From Janthinobacterium sp. PAMC25594 (lineage in GTDB: Bacteria > Pseudomonadota > Gammaproteobacteria > Burkholderiales > Burkholderiaceae_D), in contig NZ_CP080377.1 in assembly GCF_019443505.1 (NCBI RefSeq), positions 4,774,001 through 4,838,000 of the forward strand: 64,000 bases of DNA, written 5' to 3'. The notes beneath the pieces are model-generated. The model was not told the DNA's origin. It saw nothing but the letters and a program-made list of their open reading frames with translations, and did not search any database. The stretch's first letter is position 1. Each line of letters begins with the position of its first letter. This document shows positions 1-8,415 of this stretch, piece by piece. Made by a program: the position numbers and the translations under genes.

Positions 1-57
1 CGGGCGCGGGCGGGCCGCGGGCGCGCTGGCTTTTAGTGCCGGTTTTATTGCCGCCAT
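1..57 (-). CDS. Partial PilO-like pilus/secretion assembly gene (5' end only)
   Basis: An ATG at 57 opens a minus-strand frame (MAAIKPALKASAPAARPRP...) that runs off the left edge. It overlaps the stop of the PilN-like gene by 13 bp, the same tight overlap seen throughout this gene chain. Only 19 codons are visible, so the product cannot be read. A PilO/MshJ-like protein is expected from the order F-E-PilM-PilN in pilus clusters; that is inference from position only. Confidence 0.5.
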   Translation of the reverse strand, partial: MAAIKPALKASAPAARPRP

Positions 58-587
58 TGCGCCTCCAGCTGAAAACGGTAAGGGTGTTCGGGGGCGTTGG
101 CGTGCATCTCGTGCTTGAGCAGATACACGGAGCTGAACATGGGCTGCTGGTTCAGGAAGGCCAGGTAGTTGAGCATGTCCTGCGGCGTTTCCGCTTCGGC
201 GGCGATTTTCAGCACGCTGGCGCCATCCTGTCCCTGCTGCGCGTTCAGGTCCAGCCCCAAGAGGGCCACGCGCACGTCGCGCGGCGCCTGCACCGTCCTG
301 ACCAGGCGCGTGATGGGCAGGTTGAGCTGGCGCACGGCGGCGGCCACCTGTTTCAGTTCGAGGTCGCGCTCGCGCTGCTGGCTTGCCGAAAGGGGCGCGC
401 GCACGGGACGCGCGGGCTGCAGCTGCGCCAGTTGGGCTTCCAGGCGCCGCATTTCCTGCGCCTGCACCAGCCAGTACACGGCGGCCGGCAGCAGCATCAG
501 GCTGCCCGCCAGGCACAGGGCCAGGCGCCAGCCCTTGAAGGTCTGCCTTGCTCCGGGCGGCAGGAATTCCAGGCGGCTCAGGCCCAT
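45..587 (-). CDS. PilN/MshI2-like inner-membrane assembly protein
   Basis: A protein of 180 residues starting MGLSRLEFLPPG. It has a short basic cytoplasmic N-terminus, one membrane segment at about residues 22-43 (LALCLAGSLMLLPAAVYWLV) and a periplasmic coiled-coil-prone stretch (EMRRLEAQLAQLQ), followed by an alpha/beta domain. This is the PilN/GspL C-terminal layout: such proteins pair with a PilM-like partner and link the cytoplasmic ATPase to the periplasm. I chose the ATG at 587, which overlaps the upstream PilM-like stop by 10 bp, rather than an ATG at 737 deep inside that gene. Family assignment rests on topology and context. Confidence 0.7.
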   Translation of the reverse strand: MGLSRLEFLPPGARQTFKGWRLALCLAGSLMLLPAAVYWLVQAQEMRRLEAQLAQLQPARPVRAPLSASQQRERDLELKQVAAAVRQLNLPITRLVRTVQAPRDVRVALLGLDLNAQQGQDGASVLKIAAEAETPQDMLNYLAFLNQQPMFSSVYLLKHEMHANAPEHPYRFQLEAQWRQ

Positions 588-1366
588 GCGGCCTCCCGCA
601 TCAGGTGGGCGGCGCCGGCCACGGGAACGGGCTGGAAGCGCCCAGTCAGATCCTCCTGCGGCACGCCGCTCAAGTCGATCAGCGTCACGTGTTCGATGGC
701 GTCGAGCTGCGGCGCGCGCAAGTTCCAGCGCCGCCACGCGCTATCCAGTTCCTCGCCCCAGGCGGCGCCGCAGGACTGGCTGTGCAGGGCCGTGATGCGC
801 CCGCCGCTGCTTGTCGCCAGCAGCAGCCGTCCCGCTTCCACCAGGGCGAAGGCGGCAGGTTTGCTACCGGCGATGCTGCGCCAGGCCGGTCCGACGATGG
901 GTTCGATGGACAGGCAGCGCCGGCCATGCGCGGCCGCCGCATCCTGCACGCCTTGCAGCAGGGCCGCATCGATGCCGCAGGCCAGGCGCGGCTTGCCGTA
1001 AGGCGCATCGTCGGTCGCCAGGCGCCAGGCGCGCGCGCCATCGCCATACACGGCAGCGAACTGGCTATGCAGGAAGCGCTGTGCGCTGGTTTGGTCGAGC
1101 AAGGCGCCGCTCCACGGCAGCATCAGCATGGCGCACCAGCGGCTGGCCAGGCTGACGGCGAGCGGCAGTTTTTTGCCGCCATCCTGTTCGAGCCAGCCGC
1201 GCAGGGCGCCCAGCGCCACTTCCCAGCTGGCGTCGGGGTTCAGGATCGGCAGGTGGAAGGCGCTGTCGGGCAAGGGACGGCCGGCGCGGCGCAGCACGCC
1301 GTCCAATCCGTGCGGCGCCAGGTGCAGGCACACGGTGGCGCGGGTAACGCGTTCAATAAGTGACAC
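578..1366 (-). CDS. PilM/MshI-like actin-fold assembly protein
   Basis: A 262-residue cytoplasmic protein starting at a GTG (MSLIERVTRATVCLHLAPHGLDGV). It overlaps the stop of the E ATPase by 14 bp and the PilN-like start by 10 bp, so the chain is probably translationally coupled. Its place between the ATPase and a PilN-like membrane protein, its size and its lack of membrane segments point to a PilM/GspL cytoplasmic-domain role, recruiting the ATPase to the inner membrane. I cannot see a clean actin-fold phosphate motif, so the fold is inferred from neighbours more than from sequence. Confidence 0.6.
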   Translation of the reverse strand: MSLIERVTRATVCLHLAPHGLDGVLRRAGRPLPDSAFHLPILNPDASWEVALGALRGWLEQDGGKKLPLAVSLASRWCAMLMLPWSGALLDQTSAQRFLHSQFAAVYGDGARAWRLATDDAPYGKPRLACGIDAALLQGVQDAAAAHGRRCLSIEPIVGPAWRSIAGSKPAAFALVEAGRLLLATSSGGRITALHSQSCGAAWGEELDSAWRRWNLRAPQLDAIEHVTLIDLSGVPQEDLTGRFQPVPVAGAAHLMREAAWA

Positions 1367-3050
1367 GATTGAGCTCCGCTAAAGTGGTTTCACCGCGCCG
1401 CACCAGGTCCAGGCCCGCTTCGCGCGCCAGGCGAAAACCGTTGCGCGCCGCTTCTTCCTTCATCTGGCTCAGGGGCGCGCGCGTGCAGATCATTTCGCGC
1501 ATGGCATCGCTGAGCATCAGCACTTCGGCAACGGCCTTGCGGCCCTTGTAGCCGGTGCCGCGGCAATGGCCGCAGCCCTTGCCGGCCATGAATTGCCAGT
1601 CCTGCACCTGATGCAGGGCCAGGCCGCTGTCGCGCAATTGCTGCGCATCGGCCAGCACTTCGGCACTGGCGTCGACGGCGCAATGGACGCAATTGAGGCG
1701 CAGCAGGCGCTGCGCCACGATGCCGTTCAGGGCCGCCGCAAAGCTGTAGGCATCGACGCCCATGTGCAGGAAGCGGCCCACCACATCGAACACATTATTC
1801 GCGTGCACGGTGGTAAATACCAGGTGGCCCGTGAGCGCCGCTTGCACGGCGATCTGCGCCGTTTCGTCGTCGCGGATTTCGCCGATCATGATCTTGTCGG
1901 GATCGTGGCGCAGGATGGAGCGCAGGCCGCGCGCGAACGTCAGTCCCTTTTTTTCATTGACGGGAATTTGCAGCACGCGCGGCAAGCGGTATTCGACGGG
2001 GTCTTCGATGGTGACGATCTTGTCGCGCCCCGTATTGATTTCCGTGATGGCCGCGTACAGGGTGGTGGTCTTGCCGGAACCCGTGGGGCCTGTCACCAGC
2101 AGCATGCCGTGCGGCTTGGCGGCCAGGCGGCGGATCTGCTCGATGGCATCTTCGTTCAGGCCCAGGCTTTCCAGGCGCAGCGCCTGCGCCGCCTCCGTCA
2201 GCGCGCGCCGGTCCAGCAGGCGCAGCACGGCGTCCTCGCCAAAAATATTCGGCATGATGGAGACGCGGAAATCGATTTCCGCCCCCTTGACGCGCACCTT
2301 GAAGCGGCCATCCTGCGGGATGCGCCGTTCGGCGATGTCGAGATCGGCCATGACCTTGATGCGCGAGATGATCTGTTCGGCCATCGCCAGCCCCTGCACC
2401 TGGCCCGCCTGCACCAGCACGCCGTCGACGCGGTACTTGATGACCAGGCTGGCCACGTCGCATTCGAGGTGGATGTCGCTGGCCTGGAATTTCAGGGCGT
2501 CGTAGATGGTGGAGTTCACCAGTTTCACGACCGGGCTGCTGTCCTCGCTGATGCGGATCAGCGAGATGTCTTCGATGCTCTGGTCGAGTCCTGGAATGTC
2601 ATCCCCGTGCTGCATTTCCTGCATCGCCTGCTGCACGCTTTCCTGCTGCAGCAGATAGGCGGCCAGGTCGTCCGGGTGCGCCAGCGCCACCGTGAAGGGC
2701 GTGGACAGGGTGAAGTCGGCCCACTGCAGCAGGTCTTCCGCAAATGGGTTGCCGATGACAAGCACGGGCGGCGCGCCGGGAGCGCTTGGGTGCAGCAGCA
2801 CGCAGTCGCGCTGGGCGCAATCGGTGTAGGGCAGCAGGGCAAAGGCGGGCAAGGCGGCCTGCAGCTCGGCCATCGTCCACGCCGGATAGCGGAACAGGGC
2901 GGCCAGCTGACGCAAAAAGACTTCGGGCGGCAGGGCCGCCGTTTCCTGCAGCACGGCCATCTGCGGGCGGCCCTGTTCCAGCGCGCTGGCGTGGGCCCGG
3001 CGCAGCATGGCCGCATCGAGCACGGCCCGTTCTTCGTCGCGTGCGTTCAT
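1353..3050 (-). CDS. GspE/PilB/MshE-type secretion or pilus assembly ATPase
   Basis: Hexameric ATPase that powers pilus or pseudopilus assembly at the inner membrane. The protein has 565 residues: an MshEN-like N-terminal region (about 1-150), then the T2SSE domain with Walker A GPTGSGKTT (321-329), Walker B around DKIMIGEIRD (385-394) and the His box TGHLVFTTVH (407-416). A zinc tetracysteine, CxxC at 454/457 and CxxC at 493/496, is typical of GspE/PilB. The ATG at 3050 has an AAGG ribosome site just upstream; an in-frame ATG at 3086 would lie inside the preceding gene. All expected catalytic motifs are intact. An MSHA-like system is the best guess, but a minor type II system remains possible. 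Confidence 0.9.
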   Translation of the reverse strand: MNARDEERAVLDAAMLRRAHASALEQGRPQMAVLQETAALPPEVFLRQLAALFRYPAWTMAELQAALPAFALLPYTDCAQRDCVLLHPSAPGAPPVLVIGNPFAEDLLQWADFTLSTPFTVALAHPDDLAAYLLQQESVQQAMQEMQHGDDIPGLDQSIEDISLIRISEDSSPVVKLVNSTIYDALKFQASDIHLECDVASLVIKYRVDGVLVQAGQVQGLAMAEQIISRIKVMADLDIAERRIPQDGRFKVRVKGAEIDFRVSIMPNIFGEDAVLRLLDRRALTEAAQALRLESLGLNEDAIEQIRRLAAKPHGMLLVTGPTGSGKTTTLYAAITEINTGRDKIVTIEDPVEYRLPRVLQIPVNEKKGLTFARGLRSILRHDPDKIMIGEIRDDETAQIAVQAALTGHLVFTTVHANNVFDVVGRFLHMGVDAYSFAAALNGIVAQRLLRLNCVHCAVDASAEVLADAQQLRDSGLALHQVQDWQFMAGKGCGHCRGTGYKGRKAVAEVLMLSDAMREMICTRAPLSQMKEEAARNGFRLAREAGLDLVRRGETTLAELNRVTY

Positions 3051-3060
3051 GACATGACCT

Positions 3061-4254
3061 TCAAGATAAGCTCCCCGCCAGTTCAAAGATCGGCATGTAC
3101 ATCAGCACCACCACGCCGCCGATCACCACGCCGATGATGGTCATCAAGAGCGGCTCGAGCAGGCGAGACGCCCAGTCCACCCAGCGGGCGAATTCCTCGT
3201 CGTGGAACTTGGCCGAGCGTTCCAGCATGTCGCCCAGGCGGCCCGTGTTTTCTCCCACTTTCAGCAGCGATTGCGCCACCGGCGTGGCCATGCCGGCGTG
3301 TTCCAGCGCGGTGGAAAACGGCATGCCTTCCTGTACCGCGCGGCGCGCCTGCGCCAGCTGTTCCTGCTGCGCCGGAAGCAGCATGGGCGCGACCATGGCC
3401 AGCGCCTTGTGCAGCGGGATGCCCGCGTGCAGCAGCAGGCTCAGGGCGCGGTAGAAGCGCGCCAGGCGAAATTCCGCCGCCTTGTCGGCCAGCACGGGCA
3501 GGCGCAGCAGGCGCAAGACCAGGGCCTGGCGCGCGCCGGCATTGGCAAGGCCAAAGACCACGGCGGCCACCGCAGCGGCCAGCGCACTAGCGCACAGCAG
3601 CGGATGCGCGGCCAGCGTTTGGCCAAAGCCCAGCAGCATTTGCGACATCCAGGGAATCTCGCGGCCCGAGCTTTCGTAGACGACGCTGAATTTGGGCACC
3701 ACGTAGCCGAGCAGGAACAGGGTCACCAGGCCGCCGACGACGAGCAGCATGCACGGGTAGATGGCGGCGGAAATGAGTTTTTTGCGGATGGCGTCGAATT
3801 GCAGCTGGTAGCCGACAAAGCGCGCCAGCGCCTCGGGCAGGTTGCCCGAGCGTTCGGCCGCATGCACGGTGGCGATATAAATGTCGGGGAAGATATCGGG
3901 GAAACCGGCCAGTGTGTCGGAAAAGCTCTGGCCTTGCTGCAGGGTGAGCACGATGGCGGCCAAGGTGGCCCTGGCGCCAGGGCGCGTTTCCTTGTTGTGC
4001 AGGGTGACCATGGCCTCGCCCAGGTTCAGGCCCGCTTCGAGCAGGGCCAGCAGCTCCTGGCTGAATTGCAGCAGGGGCAGGCCCTGTTTGCCCGGGCGCA
4101 GCGCGACACCCGCGTCCGGCGCGGCGCCAGCGTCGACGGCCAGCACGCGCCAGCCGCCGCGCACGGCCGCGCGGATCGCCTCGGCCTCGCTGGCGGCGTC
4201 GATGGACAGCGCCCGGCTGCCCGCCGGGCCCTGCACCTGGAGGTGGAACTGCAT
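3061..4254 (-). CDS. GspF/PilC/MshG-type inner-membrane platform protein
   Basis: A polytopic membrane protein of 397 residues that forms the platform on which the E ATPase acts. Two T2SSF repeats are visible, roughly residues 65-190 and 265-390. Membrane segments lie near 165-188 (LLVVGGLVTLFLLGYVVP), 220-240 and 370-390 (PLLMTIIGVVIGGVVVLMYMP). The repeat pattern LLxAGxxLxxAL and GENTGxL is characteristic. It is first in the visible gene order; the ATPase starts 10 bp after its stop. The 248 bp upstream hold no further pilus gene, so the promoter of this chain probably lies in 4255-4457. Confidence 0.9.
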   Translation of the reverse strand: MQFHLQVQGPAGSRALSIDAASEAEAIRAAVRGGWRVLAVDAGAAPDAGVALRPGKQGLPLLQFSQELLALLEAGLNLGEAMVTLHNKETRPGARATLAAIVLTLQQGQSFSDTLAGFPDIFPDIYIATVHAAERSGNLPEALARFVGYQLQFDAIRKKLISAAIYPCMLLVVGGLVTLFLLGYVVPKFSVVYESSGREIPWMSQMLLGFGQTLAAHPLLCASALAAAVAAVVFGLANAGARQALVLRLLRLPVLADKAAEFRLARFYRALSLLLHAGIPLHKALAMVAPMLLPAQQEQLAQARRAVQEGMPFSTALEHAGMATPVAQSLLKVGENTGRLGDMLERSAKFHDEEFARWVDWASRLLEPLLMTIIGVVIGGVVVLMYMPIFELAGSLS

Positions 4255-4457
4255 CGTCGGCTCAGGCGAGCATGGCGACGGAAGCGGACAGGAACAGGCT
4301 GCTATGAGGGAAGGTGCGTGCGGTCAAAGTAGGCATCGGTCGGGAACCATCCAAAAAAAAGTTCAATTTGTCGCGGGTACCGGCAGCAGCAAGAGGCAAT
4401 GAGTTGCTTCAGGGTAGACTGGAATTGCCAGAAAATCAATCGTGCGGTGTTGCATGC

Positions 4458-4490
4458 GCGGGCAAGCCCTTGTATCGATGGCTTGCCCGC
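4458..4490 (-). terminator. Hairpin after the M4 protease gene
   Basis: Perfect 10-bp inverted repeat GCGGGCAAGC / GCTTGCCCGC with a 13-nt loop, just beyond the protease stop on the minus strand. No T run follows on either strand, so it may stabilise mRNA 3' ends or act as a weak terminator. Confidence 0.5.
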
Positions 4491-4502
4491 ATGTTCAGCC
4501 GC

Positions 4503-7034
4503 TTACTGGGTGATCAGGCTGACCTTATCGATCACGAACGAGGTTTGCAGCGACGCGTCCTCGGTTGCGGCAAACGAGATCTGCACGGTCTGGCCCTTGT
4601 AGGCGATCAGGTCGAAGGTGCGGATCTGATAGCCGGCCGCCTTGTTCACGTTCGAGTAGGTGGCCAGGGTACCCAGCACCGTGCCGGCGCTGTTCTTCAC
4701 GGTGACGACCAGCTTGTCGTACGCGGTATTGCCCGTTTCCGCCGTGTCGATATGCAGCGCAAAGCTCAAGCTGGCGGAGGTGGCCGTGGCCGGAATGGCC
4801 ACGCTTTGCGTCAGCGATTCGCTGGCCGTGGCGCCATTGCCGCCCAGCCAGGCGTACTGCGTGCCTTCATACGCCACTTGCCCCGTAAACGTGCCGATGG
4901 CGCCCGTGGTGCCGCTCCAGCCCGTGGCGCCCGCTTCAAAGCCGCCATTGCTCACGCGTTCGGTGGCGCTGCTGGTGCCGACCGTCAGCGTGGCGTTGTT
5001 CGACGTGGCCGTCACGGCGGGCGACGAGGAATCCGTCACCGTCGCCTTGAAGACGGCGCCGCTGTCGGTCGCCACGGCCGTGAAGCTGTAGGCCGGCGAC
5101 GTGGCGCCGCTGATCACGGCGCCGTTGCGGTACCACTTGTAGGTGTACGGCGCCGTGCCGCCGCCCGCGCCCACGGCGAACGAGGCGGTGGCGCCTGGTG
5201 CGACGGTGATGCTGGCCGGCTGGCTGGTGATGCTCACCGCGCCGCCCGTCGTCGATTCATCGACGTCGGTGCCCACGTTGATGGCCGCATACGCGCGCTT
5301 GACGGCGATCGATTCGGCGCTGCCCACGCCATACAGTTCCTCGGCGGCCAGCAGCACCTTGTTGCGCGCGTCGGCATAGTTGGTCGACGAAGTGAACTTG
5401 GTGGTGGCGGCCTTGAACCAGATGCGGTAAGCCTTGTCGCTGCCGATACCGGTCATAGCCAGCGGGCTTTTGTTCAGGTAGGAGCTGTAGTAGTCGCTGC
5501 TGGCGGTGGAGTTCGAGCCTTGCGACAGGAAGTAGAACATGCGGTTGTTCGGGCCGCTGCTGTAGTGGACGTCGAGGTTCTTGATGGTGCTGCTCCACGC
5601 ATTCGGGCTGCTGCCATCCTTGCTCGGCTTATACAGCCAGCGCAGCGGCTGGCCATTCTTGGCGATTTCCTTGCCCGTCATCCAATCGTTGCCCGTATTG
5701 GGAATGCTGGTGCCCGTGCCGCCGGCACGCTCATACGCTTCCACCATTTCACCGGCGATGTCCGAACTCGATTCGTTCAAGCCGCCCGACTCCTGCGAGT
5801 AGATCAGGCCCGAGGTGGCATCCGTGATGCCGTGGCCCATCTCATGGCCGATCACGTCGATGGAGCCGAGGTTGTTGAACGAGCTGCCGCCGTCGCCGAT
5901 GTACATGCATTTGCAGTTGCTGTCGTAATAGGCGTTGTCGTAAGCCGTGTTGACGTGGGCGGCGATGTGGGTAGCCGTGTTGTTGCCGTCCAGGCTGGAC
6001 CAGCCCAGCACATTCTTGTGCGTGTCGTAGGTGTTCATCAGGCCCCACATGGCGTTCACGGCCGCCGTCTGGCCATTGGCGTTGGTGGTGCTGCCGCCGC
6101 TGATGTATTGCTGGCCGTCGCCCCAGGTATTGCTGGTGCTGCTGTACACGCTGCCCGAGGTGGTGCCGTGGTTGGCATTCGTGATGGCCATGCCGCCGAA
6201 GCTGCCGCCCGTGCCGCGGCCGGGATCCTTCATGGTGTAGGTGCTGCCCGTGAGCGTGGTGTTGAGCGGCACCTGGCCGTTGTACTGGCTGTTGCCGATG
6301 CCGGCGACGGTTTTCAGGGCTTTCCACTGGCGCAGGATGCGGCCGTCCTTGGCGCTGACGATGGTGTCGTAGTAGACGGGCTTGTTGCCGCTGATCATGC
6401 GCGTCTGCACCAGGTAGGCCAACTCGTAGTGGTCGACCACGTCCTGCACGTCGAGGGCGTTCAGTGCCGCTTCCGATTTGTTCTCGGCGCCAGCCACGCG
6501 CACCGTTTTCATCACGGGGTAGATCAGCAATTGCGCATGCGGCGGCACATGGTCGACGGCCGGCACGCCGATGCTTTTCACGGCGGCGGCGATGGCGGCG
6601 GCGGCGCTGACGGCCGGCGTGGTATCGATATCGGTGGTGGCGCTGCGGGTGACGGCATTGACGCCGCCGCTACCGAGGCCCGACGCGCGGTCCGACACGG
6701 ATTCGCTGACGATGTCGCCGGCGCTGTTGCTGACCACTACCGTCTCGGAACCGAAGACGGGCAAGCCCTTGTAGGTGTGCTGTACGCGGCTCACGCGGGT
6801 GCCGCTGACGCCCGGATGCTGGGCGCCGACGGCAAAGCCATGTTCGGTATTCAAGCCGCGGCTGCGCGCCTGTGCGGCCAGCTTGTTGACCAGGCTGGCG
6901 GTCTCTTGTGGAGACGCCAGGGCGACCGGCGCGGCCATCAGGGTCTGTGGCAGCGGCGTGGCGGCATCGGCCGTGGTGGCCATCAGCGGCAGGGCGGCGA
7001 TGGATGCGGCAACTATCGTCAAACGTAAATTCAT
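4503..7034 (-). CDS. Secreted M4 (thermolysin-family) metalloprotease with Ig-like and C-terminal accessory domains
   Basis: Exported zinc endopeptidase of 843 residues. A Sec signal peptide (1-24, ending TTADA) is followed by an FTP/PepSY propeptide (about 30-240). The M4 catalytic domain (about 245-565) has HEMGH at 397-401 and the third zinc ligand Glu421 in GGLNES. An Ig-like domain (about 595-685, SITSQPASITVAPG...) and a jelly-roll-like C-terminal domain (about 690-843, starting near RVSNGGFE) probably bind substrate or surface. I chose the ATG at 7034 because a GGAG site precedes it and the signal peptide starts there; the longer frame from 7307 adds an implausible 91-residue leader. 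The gene is monocistronic. An extracellular nutrient-gathering role is inferred. Confidence 0.92.
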   Translation of the reverse strand: MNLRLTIVAASIAALPLMATTADAATPLPQTLMAAPVALASPQETASLVNKLAAQARSRGLNTEHGFAVGAQHPGVSGTRVSRVQHTYKGLPVFGSETVVVSNSAGDIVSESVSDRASGLGSGGVNAVTRSATTDIDTTPAVSAAAAIAAAVKSIGVPAVDHVPPHAQLLIYPVMKTVRVAGAENKSEAALNALDVQDVVDHYELAYLVQTRMISGNKPVYYDTIVSAKDGRILRQWKALKTVAGIGNSQYNGQVPLNTTLTGSTYTMKDPGRGTGGSFGGMAITNANHGTTSGSVYSSTSNTWGDGQQYISGGSTTNANGQTAAVNAMWGLMNTYDTHKNVLGWSSLDGNNTATHIAAHVNTAYDNAYYDSNCKCMYIGDGGSSFNNLGSIDVIGHEMGHGITDATSGLIYSQESGGLNESSSDIAGEMVEAYERAGGTGTSIPNTGNDWMTGKEIAKNGQPLRWLYKPSKDGSSPNAWSSTIKNLDVHYSSGPNNRMFYFLSQGSNSTASSDYYSSYLNKSPLAMTGIGSDKAYRIWFKAATTKFTSSTNYADARNKVLLAAEELYGVGSAESIAVKRAYAAINVGTDVDESTTGGAVSITSQPASITVAPGATASFAVGAGGGTAPYTYKWYRNGAVISGATSPAYSFTAVATDSGAVFKATVTDSSSPAVTATSNNATLTVGTSSATERVSNGGFEAGATGWSGTTGAIGTFTGQVAYEGTQYAWLGGNGATASESLTQSVAIPATATSASLSFALHIDTAETGNTAYDKLVVTVKNSAGTVLGTLATYSNVNKAAGYQIRTFDLIAYKGQTVQISFAATEDASLQTSFVIDKVSLITQ

Positions 7035-7162
7035 TTCTGCTCCATGGTATCGGTTAAGGAAATGGTGAATGAGCTGGCCGCGATGTCTGATGGCCACCCC
7101 GGCGTGCCTGGCGGCGAGCGGATAGCCTGCCGTTTTGTGGTGGCATGACGTCGGGTAAGGGG

Positions 7163-7192
7163 ACACTAAACTTGTCGAGATCGCCATGTCAA
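7163..7192 (-). promoter_or_regulatory. Candidate sigma70 promoter for the M4 protease
   Basis: On the minus strand a perfect -35 TTGACA (7187-7192) stands 18 bp from TAGTGT (7163-7168), about 130 bp before the protease start. The -10 keeps only the three best-conserved bases, so this is tentative. Confidence 0.35.
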
Positions 7193-7373
7193 AAAATTCA
7201 AGAAATGGGTCACTACGCGAATTTTTGTTAAGAATTGAACATTTATCGGCGCTGTATCGTCGCAAAGTTTGATGTATCGCAAGCTGCAAATTTTGTTTTG
7301 GCCCCATTCCCTCAATGACGTGTTCTGTTGGAAAAACACTGTTGCGTTTTCTAAATGTTGCGATCTACACTAG

Positions 7374-7408
7374 GTCTTCGCGTTGTCCGCAGTGGCGCAC
7401 GCGAAGAC
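7374..7408. repeat. Perfect 10-bp inverted repeat in the ACT-gene leader region
   Basis: GTCTTCGCGT at 7374-7383 and ACGCGAAGAC at 7399-7408 with a 15-nt spacer, followed on the plus strand by seven A residues. It could be a regulator binding site or a leader RNA hairpin. It is not a plus-strand terminator because no T run follows. Confidence 0.6.
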
Positions 7409-7475
7409 AAAAAAAGCGCACGCGGCAATGACCGCGTCCAGATACAGCGCATCGGGAAAAAATCGGGAGTTTCAC

Positions 7476-7556
7476 ATGACATCAATTCTGTTTTCTGCTG
7501 TTGGTTTCAGCCATTTCCCCTCTGGAGCGGCCTGCATGCTGCATCCGCCTTCCTAG
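7476..7556 (+). CDS. Candidate 26-codon leader peptide
   Basis: ATG at 7476 with a GGGAG ribosome site 5 nt upstream opens a frame of 26 codons (MTSILFSAVG..., ending LHPPS) that stops at TAG 7554-7556. Two hairpins follow immediately, the second terminator-like (7576-7596). A leader ORF, hairpins and a downstream gene form the layout of a translation-controlled attenuator. The peptide has no run of one amino acid but carries three Phe and two His. Not similar to any leader peptide I know; may be chance. Confidence 0.4.
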   Translation: MTSILFSAVGFSHFPSGAACMLHPPS

Positions 7557-7575
7557 CCGCCGCTATCCGGCTCCT

Positions 7576-7596
7576 CCCCCTGCGACGGGGGCTTTT
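7576..7596 (+). terminator. Terminator-like hairpin in the leader (possible attenuator)
   Basis: Five C at 7576-7580 can pair with five G at 7587-7591 around a 6-nt loop, followed by CTTTT. A smaller AGCCG/CGGCT hairpin (7555-7572) lies just before it and overlaps the stop of the small leader ORF. Confidence 0.45.
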
Positions 7597-7706
7597 CGTG
7601 AGTCCGACCGCGCCGCCCGGCGTGGCCGCTGGCGCAGTGCATTCTCTTTTTCAGGAAGGGTTGCCGGCTCCTGGTGCGTGCACCGGAATCACCGGCCCGA
7701 AGAACT

Positions 7707-8363
7707 ATGCTTTCGATAGCGACCAAAGTGGAACAGATCGTGATGGAATCGGCGTTTCTCAGCGAGGGGCTGGGCCGGGGCTTGCTCAACCTGTCGGAAC
7801 TGGCGCGCCAGCTGCAGCCGCAATTGCAGACCGACTTATGGAAACCGGTGGGGCAGGCCGCCGTGGTGATGGCGCTGCGCCGCCTGGCCGAGCGGATGCC
7901 GCAGCAGAAAAGCGGCGAGATCGTGCTGGCGCACCGCGCGGGCGAACTGTCCACGCGCAGCGAATTGATGGTTGTTACCTACCGCTATTCCGACCAGACG
8001 TATGCCTGCCAGCGCCAGTTGCTGGCGCTGGCAGCGCCCCAGCGGGGCACGTTCATCACAGTCACGCGCGGCGTCAACGAGGTGATGGTGATCTGCAGCC
8101 GTTCGCTGCATACGCTGGTGGAAGAGGTCTTTGGCGAAGAGCAGGAACTGGCGCGCCTGGAACGGGTAACGGCCGTGACCCTGCATCTGGCGCCCGAAAC
8201 CTGCTATACGCCGGGCGTGTATCACGCCATCCTCAAGCGCCTGGCCTGGGAGCGCATCAACCTGATCAATATCATCTGCACGTATACGGAGCTGACCTTG
8301 CTGCTGGAAGCATCGCAGACGGGGGCCGCATTTTCCGTGCTGTCGAAAATCGTCGCGCAATGA
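7707..8363 (+). CDS. Conserved hypothetical protein with ACT-like C-terminal region
   Basis: A 218-residue soluble protein starting MLSIATKVEQIV. The N-terminal 70 residues look like a helical, winged-helix-like region (LNLSELARQLQPQLQ...PVGQAAVVMALRRLAERMP). The C-terminal half has the alternating pattern of one or two ACT-type regulatory domains (VTLHLAPETCYTPGVYHAILKRLAWERINLINIICTYTELTLLLE), which bind amino acids in many enzymes. No catalytic domain is present, so it may be a stand-alone amino-acid sensor. A longer frame from 7674 lacks a better start signal. A long leader with a small ORF and hairpins precedes it. The function is unknown to me; the ACT call is from pattern only. Confidence 0.7.
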   Translation: MLSIATKVEQIVMESAFLSEGLGRGLLNLSELARQLQPQLQTDLWKPVGQAAVVMALRRLAERMPQQKSGEIVLAHRAGELSTRSELMVVTYRYSDQTYACQRQLLALAAPQRGTFITVTRGVNEVMVICSRSLHTLVEEVFGEEQELARLERVTAVTLHLAPETCYTPGVYHAILKRLAWERINLINIICTYTELTLLLEASQTGAAFSVLSKIVAQ

Positions 8364-8367
8364 AAAA

Positions 8368-8395
8368 CGCCCCGCTGCATCGCTGCAGCGGGGCG
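8368..8395 (-). terminator. Rho-independent terminator of argH
   Basis: Perfect 12-bp stem CGCCCCGCTGCA / TGCAGCGGGGCG with a 4-nt loop. On the minus strand it is followed by TTTTT, so it ends argH. It may also stop convergent transcripts from the ACT-like gene. Confidence 0.9.
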
Positions 8396-8415
8396 CCTGA
8401 GCGCGCAAGCGCGGT

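Larger units (their letters stand above)
7035..7475. other. Divergent intergenic region between the M4 protease and the ACT-like gene
   Basis: About 440 bp without a convincing gene. It contains an AT-rich stretch (7185-7300) out of character with the rest of the window, a candidate protease promoter, and a perfect inverted repeat at 7374-7408. Both transcription units probably start here. Confidence 0.6.

Noticed and set aside
4314..7028. 904-codon plus-strand ORF opposite the M4 protease
   Set aside because: Val/Ala/Arg/Gly-rich shadow with no domain; the minus strand encodes an intact protease with signal peptide and zinc site.
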